From Termitomyces sp. T153 (lineage: Eukaryota; Basidiomycota; Agaricomycetes; Agaricales; Lyophyllaceae): a stretch of DNA of 64,000 bases. The stretch covers positions 1,302,001 to 1,366,000 of the forward strand of contig JACKQL020000009.1 in NCBI GenBank assembly GCA_018296165.2. Direction: 5' to 3'. This document shows, piece by piece, positions 45,051-56,177 of this stretch (the first letter of the stretch is position 1; each line of letters opens with the position of its first letter). The notes beneath the pieces were generated by a model. That model did no database searches. It had not been told where the DNA came from and was given only the letters and a program-made list of their open reading frames with translations. The position numbers and the translations under genes were made by a program.

Positions 45051-46070
45051 TTCCCTACGGAAGTGCGAGTCGATTTCAGAAGTGTCGAGAAGCTAACCAA
45101 AGAATGAATGAGATGATATATATCTAAAAATAAAAGAAGAGTACATATTGAAAGGAGTCAAGAAGTCTCTGCGCATCTGATCCTTCACATCCCACGAGTT
45201 TCTTGGATGTTTCTTTGATACGAAAAATCGTTTTTAGTTGGGTGCAGAGAAAGCTCCGGCTGCGATATTCTCAACGCGTCGATTTTTCGAGCCTTGATAT
45301 TTATTTATGTGTCTGAACATACACCTCATCCTTTAATGCCGTGGGATCATTTGTCACGTCATGAGGTTTCCTGTGCCAGTATCAATGACGGGAAACAAGT
45401 ACTTTTTGGAGATATCAAGAGCTGACAAGCGGTCAACAGAACGGAAGCAAGGTCACAGTTGAAGGTTGAACTTTGACTGCATGACTTGTCAGACTGGTTA
45501 ATCTGTGCAACGTTTTTGAACACATAAGGAAAGGGATACAGCCCACAATTTGCTGAGATTCTCTGGCTTGCGACAATGAAATCCTTATGGAAGCGCGAAT
45601 CGAGTTCGGGAGTATTAAGAAGCTATCCAAAGTAAAAATGAGACGTTATAGGTCTAGAAATAGAAGAAAAATACATGTTGAAAAGAATCGAGAAGTTTGT
45701 GCGCATCTGATCTTTCACATCCCACGAACATGTTGAAAAGAATCAAGAAGTCTGTGCGCATCTGATCTTTCACATCCCACGAGTTTCTTGTATGTTTTTT
45801 TGTTTTGAAAAATCGTTTTTAGTTGGGAGAGGAAAAAGCTCCGGCTGCGATATTGCCAGCACGTCAATTTTCGACCCTTGATAAACATTTTTAGGTGTCC
45901 AAACATACATCTCGTCTTTTAACTCCGTGGGATCATTCGTCTCGTCATGAAGCTTTCCTTTGCCAGTGTGAATGACGCGCAAGTTCATTTTGAGGAGAAC
46001 TAGAGCTGGAAAGCAGCCAACAGAACGAAAGCAGGGTCACAGTTGAAGTGAACTTTGACTGGGTGACTTA
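44980..46070. repeat. Diverged tandem duplication (~530-560 bp)
   Basis: The blocks 44980-45490 and 45515-46070 share GAGATTCTCTGG.TTGCGACA, CGCATCTGATC.TTCACATCC, AAAAATCGTTTTTAGTTGGG, GCTCCGGCTGCGATATT, TTTAA..CCGTGGGATCATT and AACAGAACG.AAGCA.GGTCAC. The second block also repeats its own GAAAAGAATC.AGAAG..TGTGCGCATCTGATC segment (about 45680-45780). The proximal edge overlaps the 5' end of the kinase pseudogene. A minus frame at 45770-45988 (NLRVIHTGKGKLHDETNDPT) looks coding but is unassigned. Confidence 0.8.
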
Positions 46071-46709
46071 GAAGTTGGGGACCGGGGTGAGTACCCAAAC
46101 AATCAACTTTGTTGGCCCAATGTAAGATCCCACGACTGTTGCGATCCCGGTCCGGTTTGCAAAAATTGACGAAGCTTGAGAAAGTTCAAAGATCCACGGA
46201 ACACTGAGTCAGAGACGTTTAGTACATCTTGCAGGAAACTCTGGATCTCGCACGAGAGCCTATGTTCAACAGTCGGTATTTGTGTGAGGAAGACCAAAGG
46301 AGAGACGAGTTGGCTATGTGTGCGTTGGTTTAGTCGGTCGGATTCCGATCGATAAAGGCTTTCTATGAGTAGATATAAAAAAGTCAAACTGGAAGACATA
46401 TGAATTGGAGCTTGGCTCCGGTTGGTTGATTTGTGTGCGCGGACGGGAAAAAACGGGTACTTAGTATTATCTTGAACTCCGCAAGGGTGCGCAGCGCCGG
46501 TGGGTAGGCCATTAAAGCGTTGATAGTGAACGACCCGAGGGACGTAGATAGGAGTTACGTTGCCATGAGATGTGAAAAAACACAGGGACGGTAAAATTGG
46601 CGCCTTGCGCGGTAGAACGTGCGAGATCCTAGGTCCGTCCCCATTGCCGTTGGTTGATTTGTGTGAGCGGAGCGGACGGATTGGCTAGAACAAATAGCTG
46701 CGCACGTTC
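46071..46709. other. No supportable gene; short duplicated motif
   Basis: GTTGGTTGATTTGTGTG.GCGGA occurs at about 46421 and 46650. No coding sequence recognised. Confidence 0.5.
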
Positions 46710-47415
46710 TGTTGCCGGCACTTGTCCAGGCAGGGAGACCAGATAAGATCTGATTATCTCATCTGCGCTGATCTTGATCTCTAGCCCTTCCATTCATCTC
46801 GCTGGTCTTCAAGCAACATTCCTTGGCTGACTCTTGTCCATATCTTTGCTTTGTATCCGAACGTGTAGCCTCTGTCTGACTTTCGATTCTGGGCATCAAA
46901 AAATCATTAACCTATACACAAGTTCTCTGTCTACTGATTTCTCACCGTCGTACCGGTTACTTGTGACGTGACATCGCTCTCAAGGAGAGTTGCAGCTTAC
47001 GACTGGATAGTATGCATCTTTCGAGCGACAGAGCAGTCTAGGCACTAAATTTCTTCTGGGATTTCAAATCTGTCACGTTATTGTTGGCAGTGAACATCGC
47101 TATGATGACATCTTTATATCCTGTATAAGCTACGATACAAGCATCACAATCGAGGTTGTGCTCTATTCTTCCACCTATGTATGCCACGAGTCATGGTAAG
47201 CAAATTCAGTCATAAATCTTAACATAAGGTTGCAGAACCACAAATTCTTCGCAAATGTCTGAGCGCAAGTGGTACATCTTTGATTCTGACATTGTCAGTC
47301 AGTTCACTAGTGCATGTTCACTATGCACAACACCATTTCTAGATAGTATACAACACTTAACCGTACTCTACTGCAACCAACCAGAAATTTAGCTAATATC
47401 TAGTCATAGATGTAC

Positions 47416-48063
47416 TTAGGCGGAGAAGTTCCATTCGCCAAAGATAACCCCCTCAGATTCAGGAGCAAAGAATTCAAAGAGACCAACGGAAAGGTCAAGA
47501 CCGCCGACAGGGCAACCGGGGCACTATTTAGCAATATCGAGATAAGTGCTTGCAGATATGTGATCAAGTTGAATAATTGACCTTATCCACAATAACAGCA
47601 GTGGCTGTCTTTCCTTTGTATGTCATAGTAATTTTCTTAAAGCAGTTAGGACCCGGGAATCCTTGGCCATATTGCTATGTCAAATGTGTTAAAATGATGC
47701 TCCAGGGACTTTTGAGATATATTGACGCACAGCGCTATTGAGGGCAACGACCTAAGTCCAATGTGTTAGGGAAGATGAGATAATGGGATGGGATACTCAG
47801 ACGCACGAAGTCGGATGGAACATTAACCTTTCCGCAAGCGCCGCTACGATTGATATTAGATAATCAACACTGGTAAAGCGACAATGATATACTTACAGGC
47901 CGACATCATAGAAAGTCCATCGTGAGTTCGAAAATTGTTTATGTGACTCGACTTCTTTAGCGCCGCATTTTGCAAGTTGATGGTTGTCAGCGCTGCCGTT
48001 GAGAGGGTAGGCAGACGTAGCTACAGGCAGGACAAGAGACAATAGAGCGGTTCCAACACGCAT
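47416..48063 (-). CDS. Secreted RlpA-like double-psi beta-barrel protein (copy C)
   Basis: Same five exons: signal peptide MRVGTALLSLVLPVATSAYP, linker NGSADNHQLAKCGAKEVESH, KQFSNSRWTFYDVG, LGACGKVNVPSDF, VVALNSA, QYGQGFPGPNCFKKITMTYK with VIVDK, and CPGCPVGGLDLSVGLFEFF ending FGEWNFSA and TAA. It is the most diverged copy in the linker (an added Cys in LAKCGAK, the KR site replaced by KQ) but the barrel core and all splice sites are intact. Loss of the KR dipeptide may remove a Kex2-type processing site seen in copies A and B (HKR-FSN); that is inference. Confidence 0.87.
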
Positions 48064-48510
48064 TGGGGGTACTGCTAGTAGACTCAGGGTGATTCTAACG
48101 AGGCTGATTTAGAGAGTGCCGCCTTTTAACCCTCCCGACCGGGGTGTGAAAGACATGAAATTCTGAGAACATATTTGGGGATGTTATGTTACCTGCTTTG
48201 ACCTAGTACCTTTGCATATGGTGCGAGAAGGAGCGCACACATATGTTGCGAAAATTCTAATTCCACACTAACGACATTTGAATCAAGATATTCCGAGCTA
48301 GTAGAGACCACACTAATGGGACTGAAGACCCAAAAGTCAAAAATGGATTGGGCGAGTAGGTGAAGGAGGTTTGCCCGTGGTTAATTCCAAGCACAGATCC
48401 GCTCGCTCTTCACCCTCGTCACATTCGCGCCCGCTCATTGTTCATGGTTTCACTGGCCACCTTTGTCTATATTCATATATATCTGTGGGCAATGTGTCGA
48501 GAACCTTCTC

Positions 48511-48630
48511 GTCTCACACTGCGCTCGCAGGTAAGTACTCACTCTATTTAGTCTCACGTTGTCTCACACTGCGCTCGCAGGTAAGTACTCACTCTATTTA
48601 GTCTCACGTCGTCTCACACTGCGCTCGCAG
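48511..48630 (+). repeat. 50-bp tandem repeat carrying CAG|GTAAGT
   Basis: GTCTCACACTGCGCTCGCAG starts at 48511, 48561 and 48611. The first two units continue GTAAGTACTCACTCTATTTA plus GTCTCACGT, giving two near-perfect 50-bp units and one 20-bp partial. Each full unit contains CAGGTAAGT, an ideal 5' splice-site sequence. Confidence 0.9.
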
Positions 48631-48828
48631 CGCGATTTTTCGTAGATCTACATTACGTCACGCGTTTATTGTCTGATTCTAATGAATTTACCTTGTAATC
48701 GCACAACGGTGCATGAGCAACACCTCGCTGCCTCCCAGATCTGCCAACGAACGCTTCATCAGAGCATCTTCTAGAGCCATGACAACTCCTCCCCAGCTGC
48801 TTTACCCACCGACGGGTCGGTCTCTGCC

Positions 48829-49610
48829 GTGGTATTCGATTCGCTTCGGAATTCCCACACCGAGCTCCACTCTATGGTTCGAGGGTTTCTCGCACGCTCG
48901 TCACCCGTCCCCTCTGCTTCCGCTATCCCTGCCCCCTCTAATTCCGCACCCACAGCGCCCATTGGAGCCTTCGTTCCCCCCGTAGCGGGGCTTGGTGTAA
49001 CCGGTACGTCTTCCACTGCCTCCCTTTCCCTCCATACACGTCTCCCTGAGGTCGACTCGGCAGTGCGGGGGGCTATCATTTCGCACGATTTCAAGGCAGT
49101 GGATCTTCATAAACTCGACCCGACGCAACGCGACAAAGAGACGGCCTACACCTTCAACGGATCGAGGAACCTATTCGAGGTCAGCCACAGGTTGGTAAAG
49201 GAATTCAAGATACCCTTTTCCGTAATCATCCCCCTCCAAACATATTTCGACATCCTTTCGTTCCATGTCAAGGACAACATGGTAGCGGGTCACTTCTTCT
49301 GGTACACTGCCCTCCTCGTTAAGCTTGTGGCAGAATACGCATGGTCGGCAGTGTACGATTACCACTCTGTCATTTTTAACCGCAGGCGCGCAGATATGGC
49401 AGTCGGAGCCTACTCCCAGTGTGGTCAGCGGGACAACGACTGCTATCCGAACATGTCTTATGCTCACCGGAAAGCAATTCCGGCCAAAGCTTCGAATGGG
49501 TCTTTCAGCCGCGCATCCATGAGCAAGGAGCCATGCCGCAACTTCAACGAGGGGAAATGCACGGCCAACCCTTGCTCATGGGGCCGACCTCATGCATGCT
49601 CTGCCCATTC
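48829..49610 (+). pseudogene. Gag-like retroelement protein fragment with CCCH motif, fused to segment copy C
   Basis: An open plus frame from MVFDSLRNSHTELHSMVRGF contains a Ser/Pro/Ala linker, IPFSVIIPLQTYFDILSFHV, VKLVAEYAWSAVYDYHSVIF, NRRRADMAVGAYSQC, and CRNFNEGKCTANPCSWGRPH followed by AC (C-x6-C-x5-C-x4-H). This combination (YH..FN.RR then CRNFN.G.C) is what I associate with gag-like ORFs that precede the polymerase type seen as relics in copies A and B. The frame runs on to 49656 only because it reads into the membrane-protein exon; the retroelement part ends at about 49598-49605 where CTCTGCCC is common to both sides. An upstream start near 48713 is also possible. Nothing of the polymerase follows. 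Confidence 0.6.
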
Positions 49611-50485
49611 CACCACTTTACGAGTTCTTTTCATTGTATTGAACCTCATGATATAAATAGAGCCGTACAGAAGGCTCATAAGGGAGCATGCAAGAGCCAG
49701 GAGGGCGGAGTATCGAGTATAAGGGTCTGCTGCAGCACCACCGATTTGGAGTGTCGTAAGGATCGCACTATTAACAATCAACATGAGCTACTGACGAAGT
49801 TGGAAATGCACTCGCGCTGATAGAAATACTGAAATGATATTTAGGGTCTCCCACTCTCTGACCAGAGAGCCAAGCAGGAATTCCCACGACTTGATGAGGC
49901 CATCGATGACTTTGGAATCAGTAGTGGCTGATTCGGACGGCCGGGGTATGTTTCTCAGAACTGTTAGCAATTCTCCGCTGGAGTCCCAGTTTACTTCGTT
50001 GGACTTAATAAAGATTTCATCAAGGCGCGAGACGTAAAGCGAGCAGGTAGAGTAAAGAAGACATGTAGATACCTTCCACAACAAAAGTGGAACAAGACCT
50101 TGATCTGGTGACATCGGTATCGGGGGATGGGCCCCTTGCAACAGGCATATACTGGTCCCGGAATGGGGCTGGCATAGGATGAGAGCTAGGAAAGCTCTCG
50201 TAATGCGCGCCGGCATTAGTAGCCCATGTCGAAGCTAATTGTGAGCCATAGTTTTGCCAGGATGGGGCGGTAGCAGGAAGTACCCGGCCAGAGCTGCATA
50301 AAAATCAGTGTGAGCGATCTGTGAAAACAATCATTATGCTTACTTGGCTTGTACTACGCTGGAATCAGCTTGTACCCTCTTGGTTGTTCGAAATGTACGA
50401 TGGAACGTAGAGGTATGAATGGTGCGCCGCTCCAGCGGAAACGACGGTCACCGGGTAGAGGCATGTCATTATACTCATGATTCAT
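49598..50485 (-). pseudogene. Multi-pass membrane protein (copy C), truncated and frameshifted
   Basis: The start MNHEYNDM is kept at 50485 and exons 1-3 align with copy A: VSRLDEIFIKSNEVNWDSSG, RNIPRPSESATTDSKVIDGL, REWETLNIISVFLSA, ILTTLQIGGAAADPYTRYSA and YIMRFNTMKRTRKVVEWAE. A two-base deletion before LYVSRLDEI (CTGCTCGC against CTGCCGACGC in copy A) shifts the frame. The gene is cut at the last codon of exon 3, where it meets the gag-like fragment, so exons 4 and 5 with the distal helices are missing. Confidence 0.8.
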
Positions 50486-50840
50486 TTGGAGCGTGTTGAT
50501 CGAAGAAAGTGACTGAGAGGTTTAGACAGCTGGAGACCGAAATTCAACATTCAGCTTTCAACTAGCGTTTGATTGAAAGAAACGTTAGTAAGCAAAGAGA
50601 GAAGACAACGACGGGGGAATGAAAAGCGTGGCCATAGTTATATATTTATTCAGTTCTTCAGTCAAGATGCGCATGCCATGATAAGCGCCGCGCGCGTCAA
50701 ATTTCATTGACGAATAGTGGACGGCTATTCTCATTCACCCCTTTTGGTCAAACTCCATCATAAGTATGTCAATTTTACTCCCACTTCCATAGGGAAAAAG
50801 TAGTGTGCTCACAGATGGGCCGCGCGAGGAAAAGCAGTGG

Positions 50841-53800
50841 ATGGCTATTCTCATTCAGCTTTGGTCAAACTCCCATAAGTGTATCCAGAGATGTCCAGAG
50901 CATGTGACCGTGACACCAGCTGTCACAGAAGGCGTTCGGGCATTCATTCCGTACCTCCATTCTGCGGACTGTCGTTTCTTTTGCCATCGATGCTTCGCCA
51001 GGGGTTTTCCCTTAGTTGCTCTTGGGCTCATTGGTCATCTATTCTGGTAAAAACTCCCTCTACCTACAAGTTCCACCTGATGCCTACAGTTTTCAGTCAT
51101 CGGGTATCTTCGAGGGGTTCTCCCTGTGATTTTATTATTTATTACGGTACACACTGGTGCGTACCGTCGTATCAATGCACGCATGTAGGGTATACACCTG
51201 AATTTTGTCCTTTCTGCATCTTTCCATGCCTCTGCCACCGTACTATCTATCCACTGAAAAGCCTCGGCTGTTAGATGTGCCTTTTGACTTCTCATACGTG
51301 CTATGCTTGGGATTCATGATCCGGTATATGATAATCGACAGGTGGATTTAGATTGTTACCCTTTCAAAGTTATCTCAACATGGCTTGCTTTTCTGCGTGG
51401 ACCATGGACTTCAGAAATGGTGCCATAAAGTTTCTGTCAGGTTCCTTATTCAGGCTCATATATGTTATTTCCGCTGTCGTTTCGTCTTACTGATCTCACC
51501 TGTCAGTGGTTCCAGGACACCATGAGCAGCCCTTTAGGCTTCCAGACATCGTCATTGTACCTCAAAGGAACGATACTCAACACCAATTGTCTTCTGACTC
51601 GAGAATCGAACTTATCTTCGCAAAGCATAAAATTTCCCATTTTCTAGAATTATGCCAACAAGATTCTCTCAGTCGTGTGGAATCACTCACGACGATCTGC
51701 TGATTCTGCTCTGCCCCAATTGCTCTTGCCGATAAAACCTGTACTCATTATGAAATATAATCCGCAGCATATTCAGAAAGCAGTATGTACCGTACAAAGT
51801 ACACCCGTAACGAAGAAAAGCCATTATCGATCGATTAACTTCAGACAGCGCGTCCGTGGAAACACTTTTCGATCAGCAGACAAATGAGTCCCTCTGACTA
51901 CGAAGGTGTAGGGTAAATGATGGTTCCTAAACCCACTCCTGACGTGAACAGAAAACATACAGGGCGATATCAACAAGAAACTAGCGCGAGGAAGAATGAC
52001 AGAACCGTTGTTCTGTGCTGTTCTCTTGACGATCTTGTTCTGACCTGTAATGTAAATACCGTCATGTAAGTCCTTACACGTATGTTAGAGAACCACTTTC
52101 CTATGTTTTCGTTATGCAGGATTGATCGAAAAATACCTCGAGTATAGACAAAGAGGGTATGACTCCGTATATTCTTTGTAGTAGATAAATTTCCCCATAT
52201 CTATTGTCTTTTTTTCTCATGGACTCTTAGCGCTAATTGCGCCGTAGGTGCCCTGCGAACCTTTCATCGATAGGACGTCTCTGATTTAAACGGCGGCTAC
52301 AACCACCTCACCATTGATGAAAGCAAATCGCCATCGTTTACTTTCAATATTTCCACAGGAATGTGATTCTCAGGTATGGACAACGGGTGCTTAGCTAATT
52401 TTGGTGATTTTTCGCCAGACCCAAATGAACTCGATCTGGACCGAGGAATGAAACAAGTCAGAACGGATCGATACATCTACCTTCTCCCCACAGATCGGTG
52501 CGTTTTTCTATTGGAATACTACTAAAGACGCAAACGTAAGTACGAAACGAGCTACCTCATTCGCGATCGGAGGCACGTCTATTTTTCACATCGGACCCGC
52601 ATGGTCTACTCGACTTCATGCATCAGCGGTTTTCACCGTTCTTCGCGGGCACACTTGATAATATGAACTTTTCAATTCAGAAAGAATAGCTTCCGTCATC
52701 GATCGCCTTGAAATTGACCTTCGTTACGTCAGTGGTTCTTCCATCATCCTGTCATTGACGACTGATCTTTCAGTGGACGACCTCAATCATTCTCAAAGTC
52801 CAGGCATCCACAACACTACCGTGGATCCTGCGCACGTGAGAAGATGAAGAACAAGTCAGGAAATTCATGATCGTGATGCAAGCGGAATTCACCTTCCTTG
52901 CATTCGGCTTCATGTTGATGGACGTTCGGCAGCTGGCTCCAGCTTTAATCCCGAATGCCGCTTTTGGTTGCAAAGCATTTCTCGGTAGTTCCGCATATCA
53001 CTTCGTCTTCCTGTGTACTTGAGGTGGTCAATTTTTGTGTTCGGCGTTACACACGATACTCGAGCCTCGTTTGTTTCTTTATTCTTCTTGATTTCGTTCT
53101 GCACACCGTAGGTATGATGCTAGTTCGGGCCTTTGTATATCACAGCTGATGCACAATTACTAGTATCTTTATCATCATCGCTTATTCACGCATCAGGCCG
53201 TTATGAACCTTATTCAATTTAATTTGGGAATGGCTCTATGCACAAATCACAAACGTAAGAGTAGCTCCTGGCCGCTCGGCTGATACTGATGTGATCATTG
53301 AGTCTTCTCTTGCTATCTTACCTGGAGGCATGCCTCATTTCACTGCCAACCGTGTTCGGGCAAAGTTGCCGTCATGATCCATGATACTCCACCGTGGCCC
53401 AGCAGAAGTTGAGGTCACCTCGCTTCGAATAGCTACGACATTGACATTGAAGACGTATGCATGTTTACAATCCATCTTTGCCTCTGGGTAACTCGCTAGC
53501 TCATGATGAGATCAGCTTGGAGCGTCTGGGTTCTGGTTGACAACTGTCACGAGGCCTTGGCATACCGTGAATCCAGTCAAGGTGTATTTGGGCGGTACAG
53601 CTATGGGTTGTGGGACCCGCATGATCACGGGTTAGCCAATTGGATCCTTGGAAATTATATAGCTCATGCTTTTGCATGATCTCTCCGATAGTAAAAGGAG
53701 AGGGGCGTGAAAGTACTCCGGTATTTTTAACCCTTTCTCATGCCCAAAACCATATCTGATGAAGTTCTTATTTCAGTGAAGATTCAGCGTAGATGTATTC

Positions 53801-54517
53801 ATATCAGAAAGAAATTCGATAGAATACTATCTTTACGATTTCTCGCTCCGCAGGTCGGCTGATGAACATGAGTGAGATTGTTCCGTTACCGCCGACGATC
53901 ACAACCGGCGTACGGCCTTGAGTCAGTGATTTCGATTCTGGCCTCGGCAACGACAACACGTAAAAGCCCCCGGCCGCGTGGCCAACACAGATCATCTTGT
54001 GGGTTTCGTGTGGATCAGCTGTTCCGACCTTTTGCCACGCGTTTATTTTCCTGACAAACCAAGAAATCCTCGTTTGTCAAGAGGAGTGAGTAGGTACTAA
54101 TACTGCACGCTGAAACTTGGCGAAGGCTTAGCCGACTTATCGATCGAGAGTTTGGTAATGTGCCGACGGTTTCTAGATGACACATGTGACGTCACCCTGA
54201 TGTGAGGCTTTTTTCCCAGGGCTGATGTTGTTTTCGTCTTCAGCATACATTGGATCCACAGAGTCTGGACAGACTGGTGGACGCAGAAATAACGCAAACT
54301 CATCGACGTTCTCTTCCCTGGTCGCCCGATCAACTCCGATCACCATGACACGAATAACTTTTATGTCTGACGCGGTCTTATTTCCGTCCAATCGGATTCA
54401 AACGCCCATAAAAGCCAAAATCCCTCCATGTTTTCTTTCTTCCTCTTTCTCACCCCAGCGTGTCTGTGAAAAACCTTTTCTCCCCTCGCGCCTATCTTTC
54501 GCTTCTTGACCTTTACG
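50841..54517. other. No intact gene; possible polymerase relic
   Basis: Short open frames only. Near 52290 the plus strand reads DLNGGYNHLTIDESKSPSFT, loosely like the D-x-x-x-GY-H-x-x-I block of reverse transcriptases, with stops on both sides. Low-copy fragments at 51500-51700 (QQDSLSRVESLTTIC) have no clear match. The region has normal CpG content, unlike the transposons. Confidence 0.3.
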
Positions 54518-55261
54518 ATGCCACCCAGTACGTGATTTCTTTCTAATACACAGAACGTCGTCTCACATTTGAAACAGAGAAGGATGTCGAGAAAGAGACA
54601 AAAGTCACCGTTACAAATTTCTGGCATAGCCCCAGACGTGTCCTCTATGCCGCAGCCTGGACCCTTGTATTCTGTTTCGCCGTCGCCGAGCTTGGTCTTG
54701 TCTCCCAACAGCTTCACCGCGGTGGGAACGATATCGAAAACTACGGCAACATGATGTTTAAGCACATCCTCGGAATCCTTCTCTTTAGTATTATCCTGGT
54801 CTTTCTCATGTGTATCGGCCACTTCTATGCTCCACTTGGTCGTGAGTACTATCTCCCTCGTACGTCCTCGTGATGAACAGACGATCTGTTCGTAGTGATG
54901 GCGTTCTTCGTACTCTCGGCCGCCGTATTCTGGGGTGTAGGCGCAGGTGTCACGTTCCAATCCTGCCCGTATCGCGTGTTCAATTGTGGTGATAGTGATC
55001 CCCAGATCACATTCGCGGGCACAAGATGGGCTGAGGAGCGCTTTTTCAGCCAGTGCTCAAGGATAGTGGCAATACAAGGTTTGGCATGGGCAGAATGTGC
55101 GTTCTTTCTTTTTTTTTGTACCGATGATGGAATTTTGTGTCACTGATGATGACGTCCGGCGTGCAGGGGGACTCCTTGTCATGATGTTCTTTGGCATGAT
55201 AGGCCATCTCTTCAAATTCGTCGTTAGGCCGGGCACGACGTTCTACGGTCCCATGGTGTAA
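54518..55261 (+). CDS. Four-TM MARVEL-like membrane protein
   Basis: Four exons splice cleanly to about 185 residues: MPPK (ends 54527), KDVEKETKVTVTNFWHSPRR through MCIGHFYAPLG, LMAFFVLSAAVFWGVGAGVT through VAIQGLAWAE, and WGLLVMMFFGMIGHLFKFVV ending TFYGPMV. Introns begin GTACGT, GTGAGT and GTGCGT and end in CAG or TAG. Helices: RVLYAAAWTLVFCFAVAELG; HILGILLFSIILVFLMCIGH; LMAFFVLSAAVFWGVGAGVT; LLVMMFFGMIGHLFKFVV. The layout, with a Cys-containing extracellular loop (FQSCPYRVFNCGDSD) between helices 3 and 4, fits fungal MARVEL-domain membrane-organising proteins. It shows no lesion and normal CpG, and is one of the few intact single-copy genes here. Exact family assignment is by architecture only. 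Confidence 0.82.
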
Positions 55262-56160
55262 TCGCACGATCACGTCCTTCTCGCTTTGCCATCACCTCGC
55301 CCCTCGTGTGATTTGCAAAATTTAAGTTGATGCCGTGCTCTACCACGTGCCCATACTCTCATCTCCCGTCTCATCTGCATCTCTCGATTTTATCTCTTCC
55401 CCGATCTTCTTACAACCGTCTTTTACCCTCTGACAGCCCCTCCATGTCCATGTCGCCCTGTCTTACCTTGGCTTGTTCATGTTTACCATCTGTGTATCAC
55501 GATCACGAATCCTTTCTGATTTTTTTCCCTCGTTCGCTGCCTTCCAAATTTGCTCATCGCAATTCGATCGTGTTTTCATCCCGTGATTAGAACTTGTCGC
55601 TGTATGCGTGTATACATGCTACGATATCTATTGTACTGTGCTCGACATTCATAGAACATCTACTTGGCCATTGAATCAATGTTGATTGATGAGCTTGCCA
55701 ATTTCACTTCTCTCGGACTTTATTGTGGACCTCGTGGTCAACTATTGCTTTCTCCCGCGGATTCCGCTTCTCGTTACATCGACGTCTGAATTCGCATTGG
55801 TAGTAAGCCGGTGTTGTGCAATGTATATGTCGATGCTGTGCCCATCAATCACGGGCTTTGGCCAAAAGCACTCCGTCTACCTCTTTCGTGGGTTAGCTCG
55901 CAAGATTCCTTACAATTCAAGTATTCAGAACTCATTTGATGATCGTTGTGACATACTACTACTACTGGACACGAGCAACAGCTCCTTCCATGTTTCTCAT
56001 TCCAATCCTGTCAAACCTTTGCCATCTTTCAACATGATGACACAATCATTTCCAATGACCGTCATGCTATGCATTGAAGATTTTGTACTATATATATATA
56101 TACACTTGTATGATACATCAGTGGCTCTGTGAGCGCTTGCCATCTTGATTGTGATTTCCT
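55262..56160. other. No supportable gene
   Basis: Likely 3' UTR of the MARVEL-like gene followed by spacer. Open frames at 55327-55590 and 55686-56132 have no domain signal. A TATATATATATACA tract lies near 56090. Confidence 0.45.
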
Positions 56161-56177
56161 TTATACAGGGCCTGGTG

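Larger units (their letters stand above)
46710..50840. repeat. Segmental repeat copy C, rearranged
   Basis: Colinear with copy A for the hairpin, 5' spacer and RlpA-like gene (to about 48345) and again from 49598 for the 5' half of the membrane-protein gene and its promoter region (to about 50840). The middle of the segment (equivalent to copy A 14311-16302) is gone and replaced by 1.25 kb containing a gag-like ORF. Confidence 0.88.

Noticed and set aside
52250..52420. Reverse transcriptase domain in the 51-53 kb region
   Set aside because: Only one short block (DLNGGYNHLTID) is suggestive, with stops on both sides and no second motif. Kept as a low-confidence remark only.
54361..54960. 199-codon minus-strand open frame
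   Set aside because: Antisense to the first exons of the MARVEL-like gene, which has clean splice sites and four helices.
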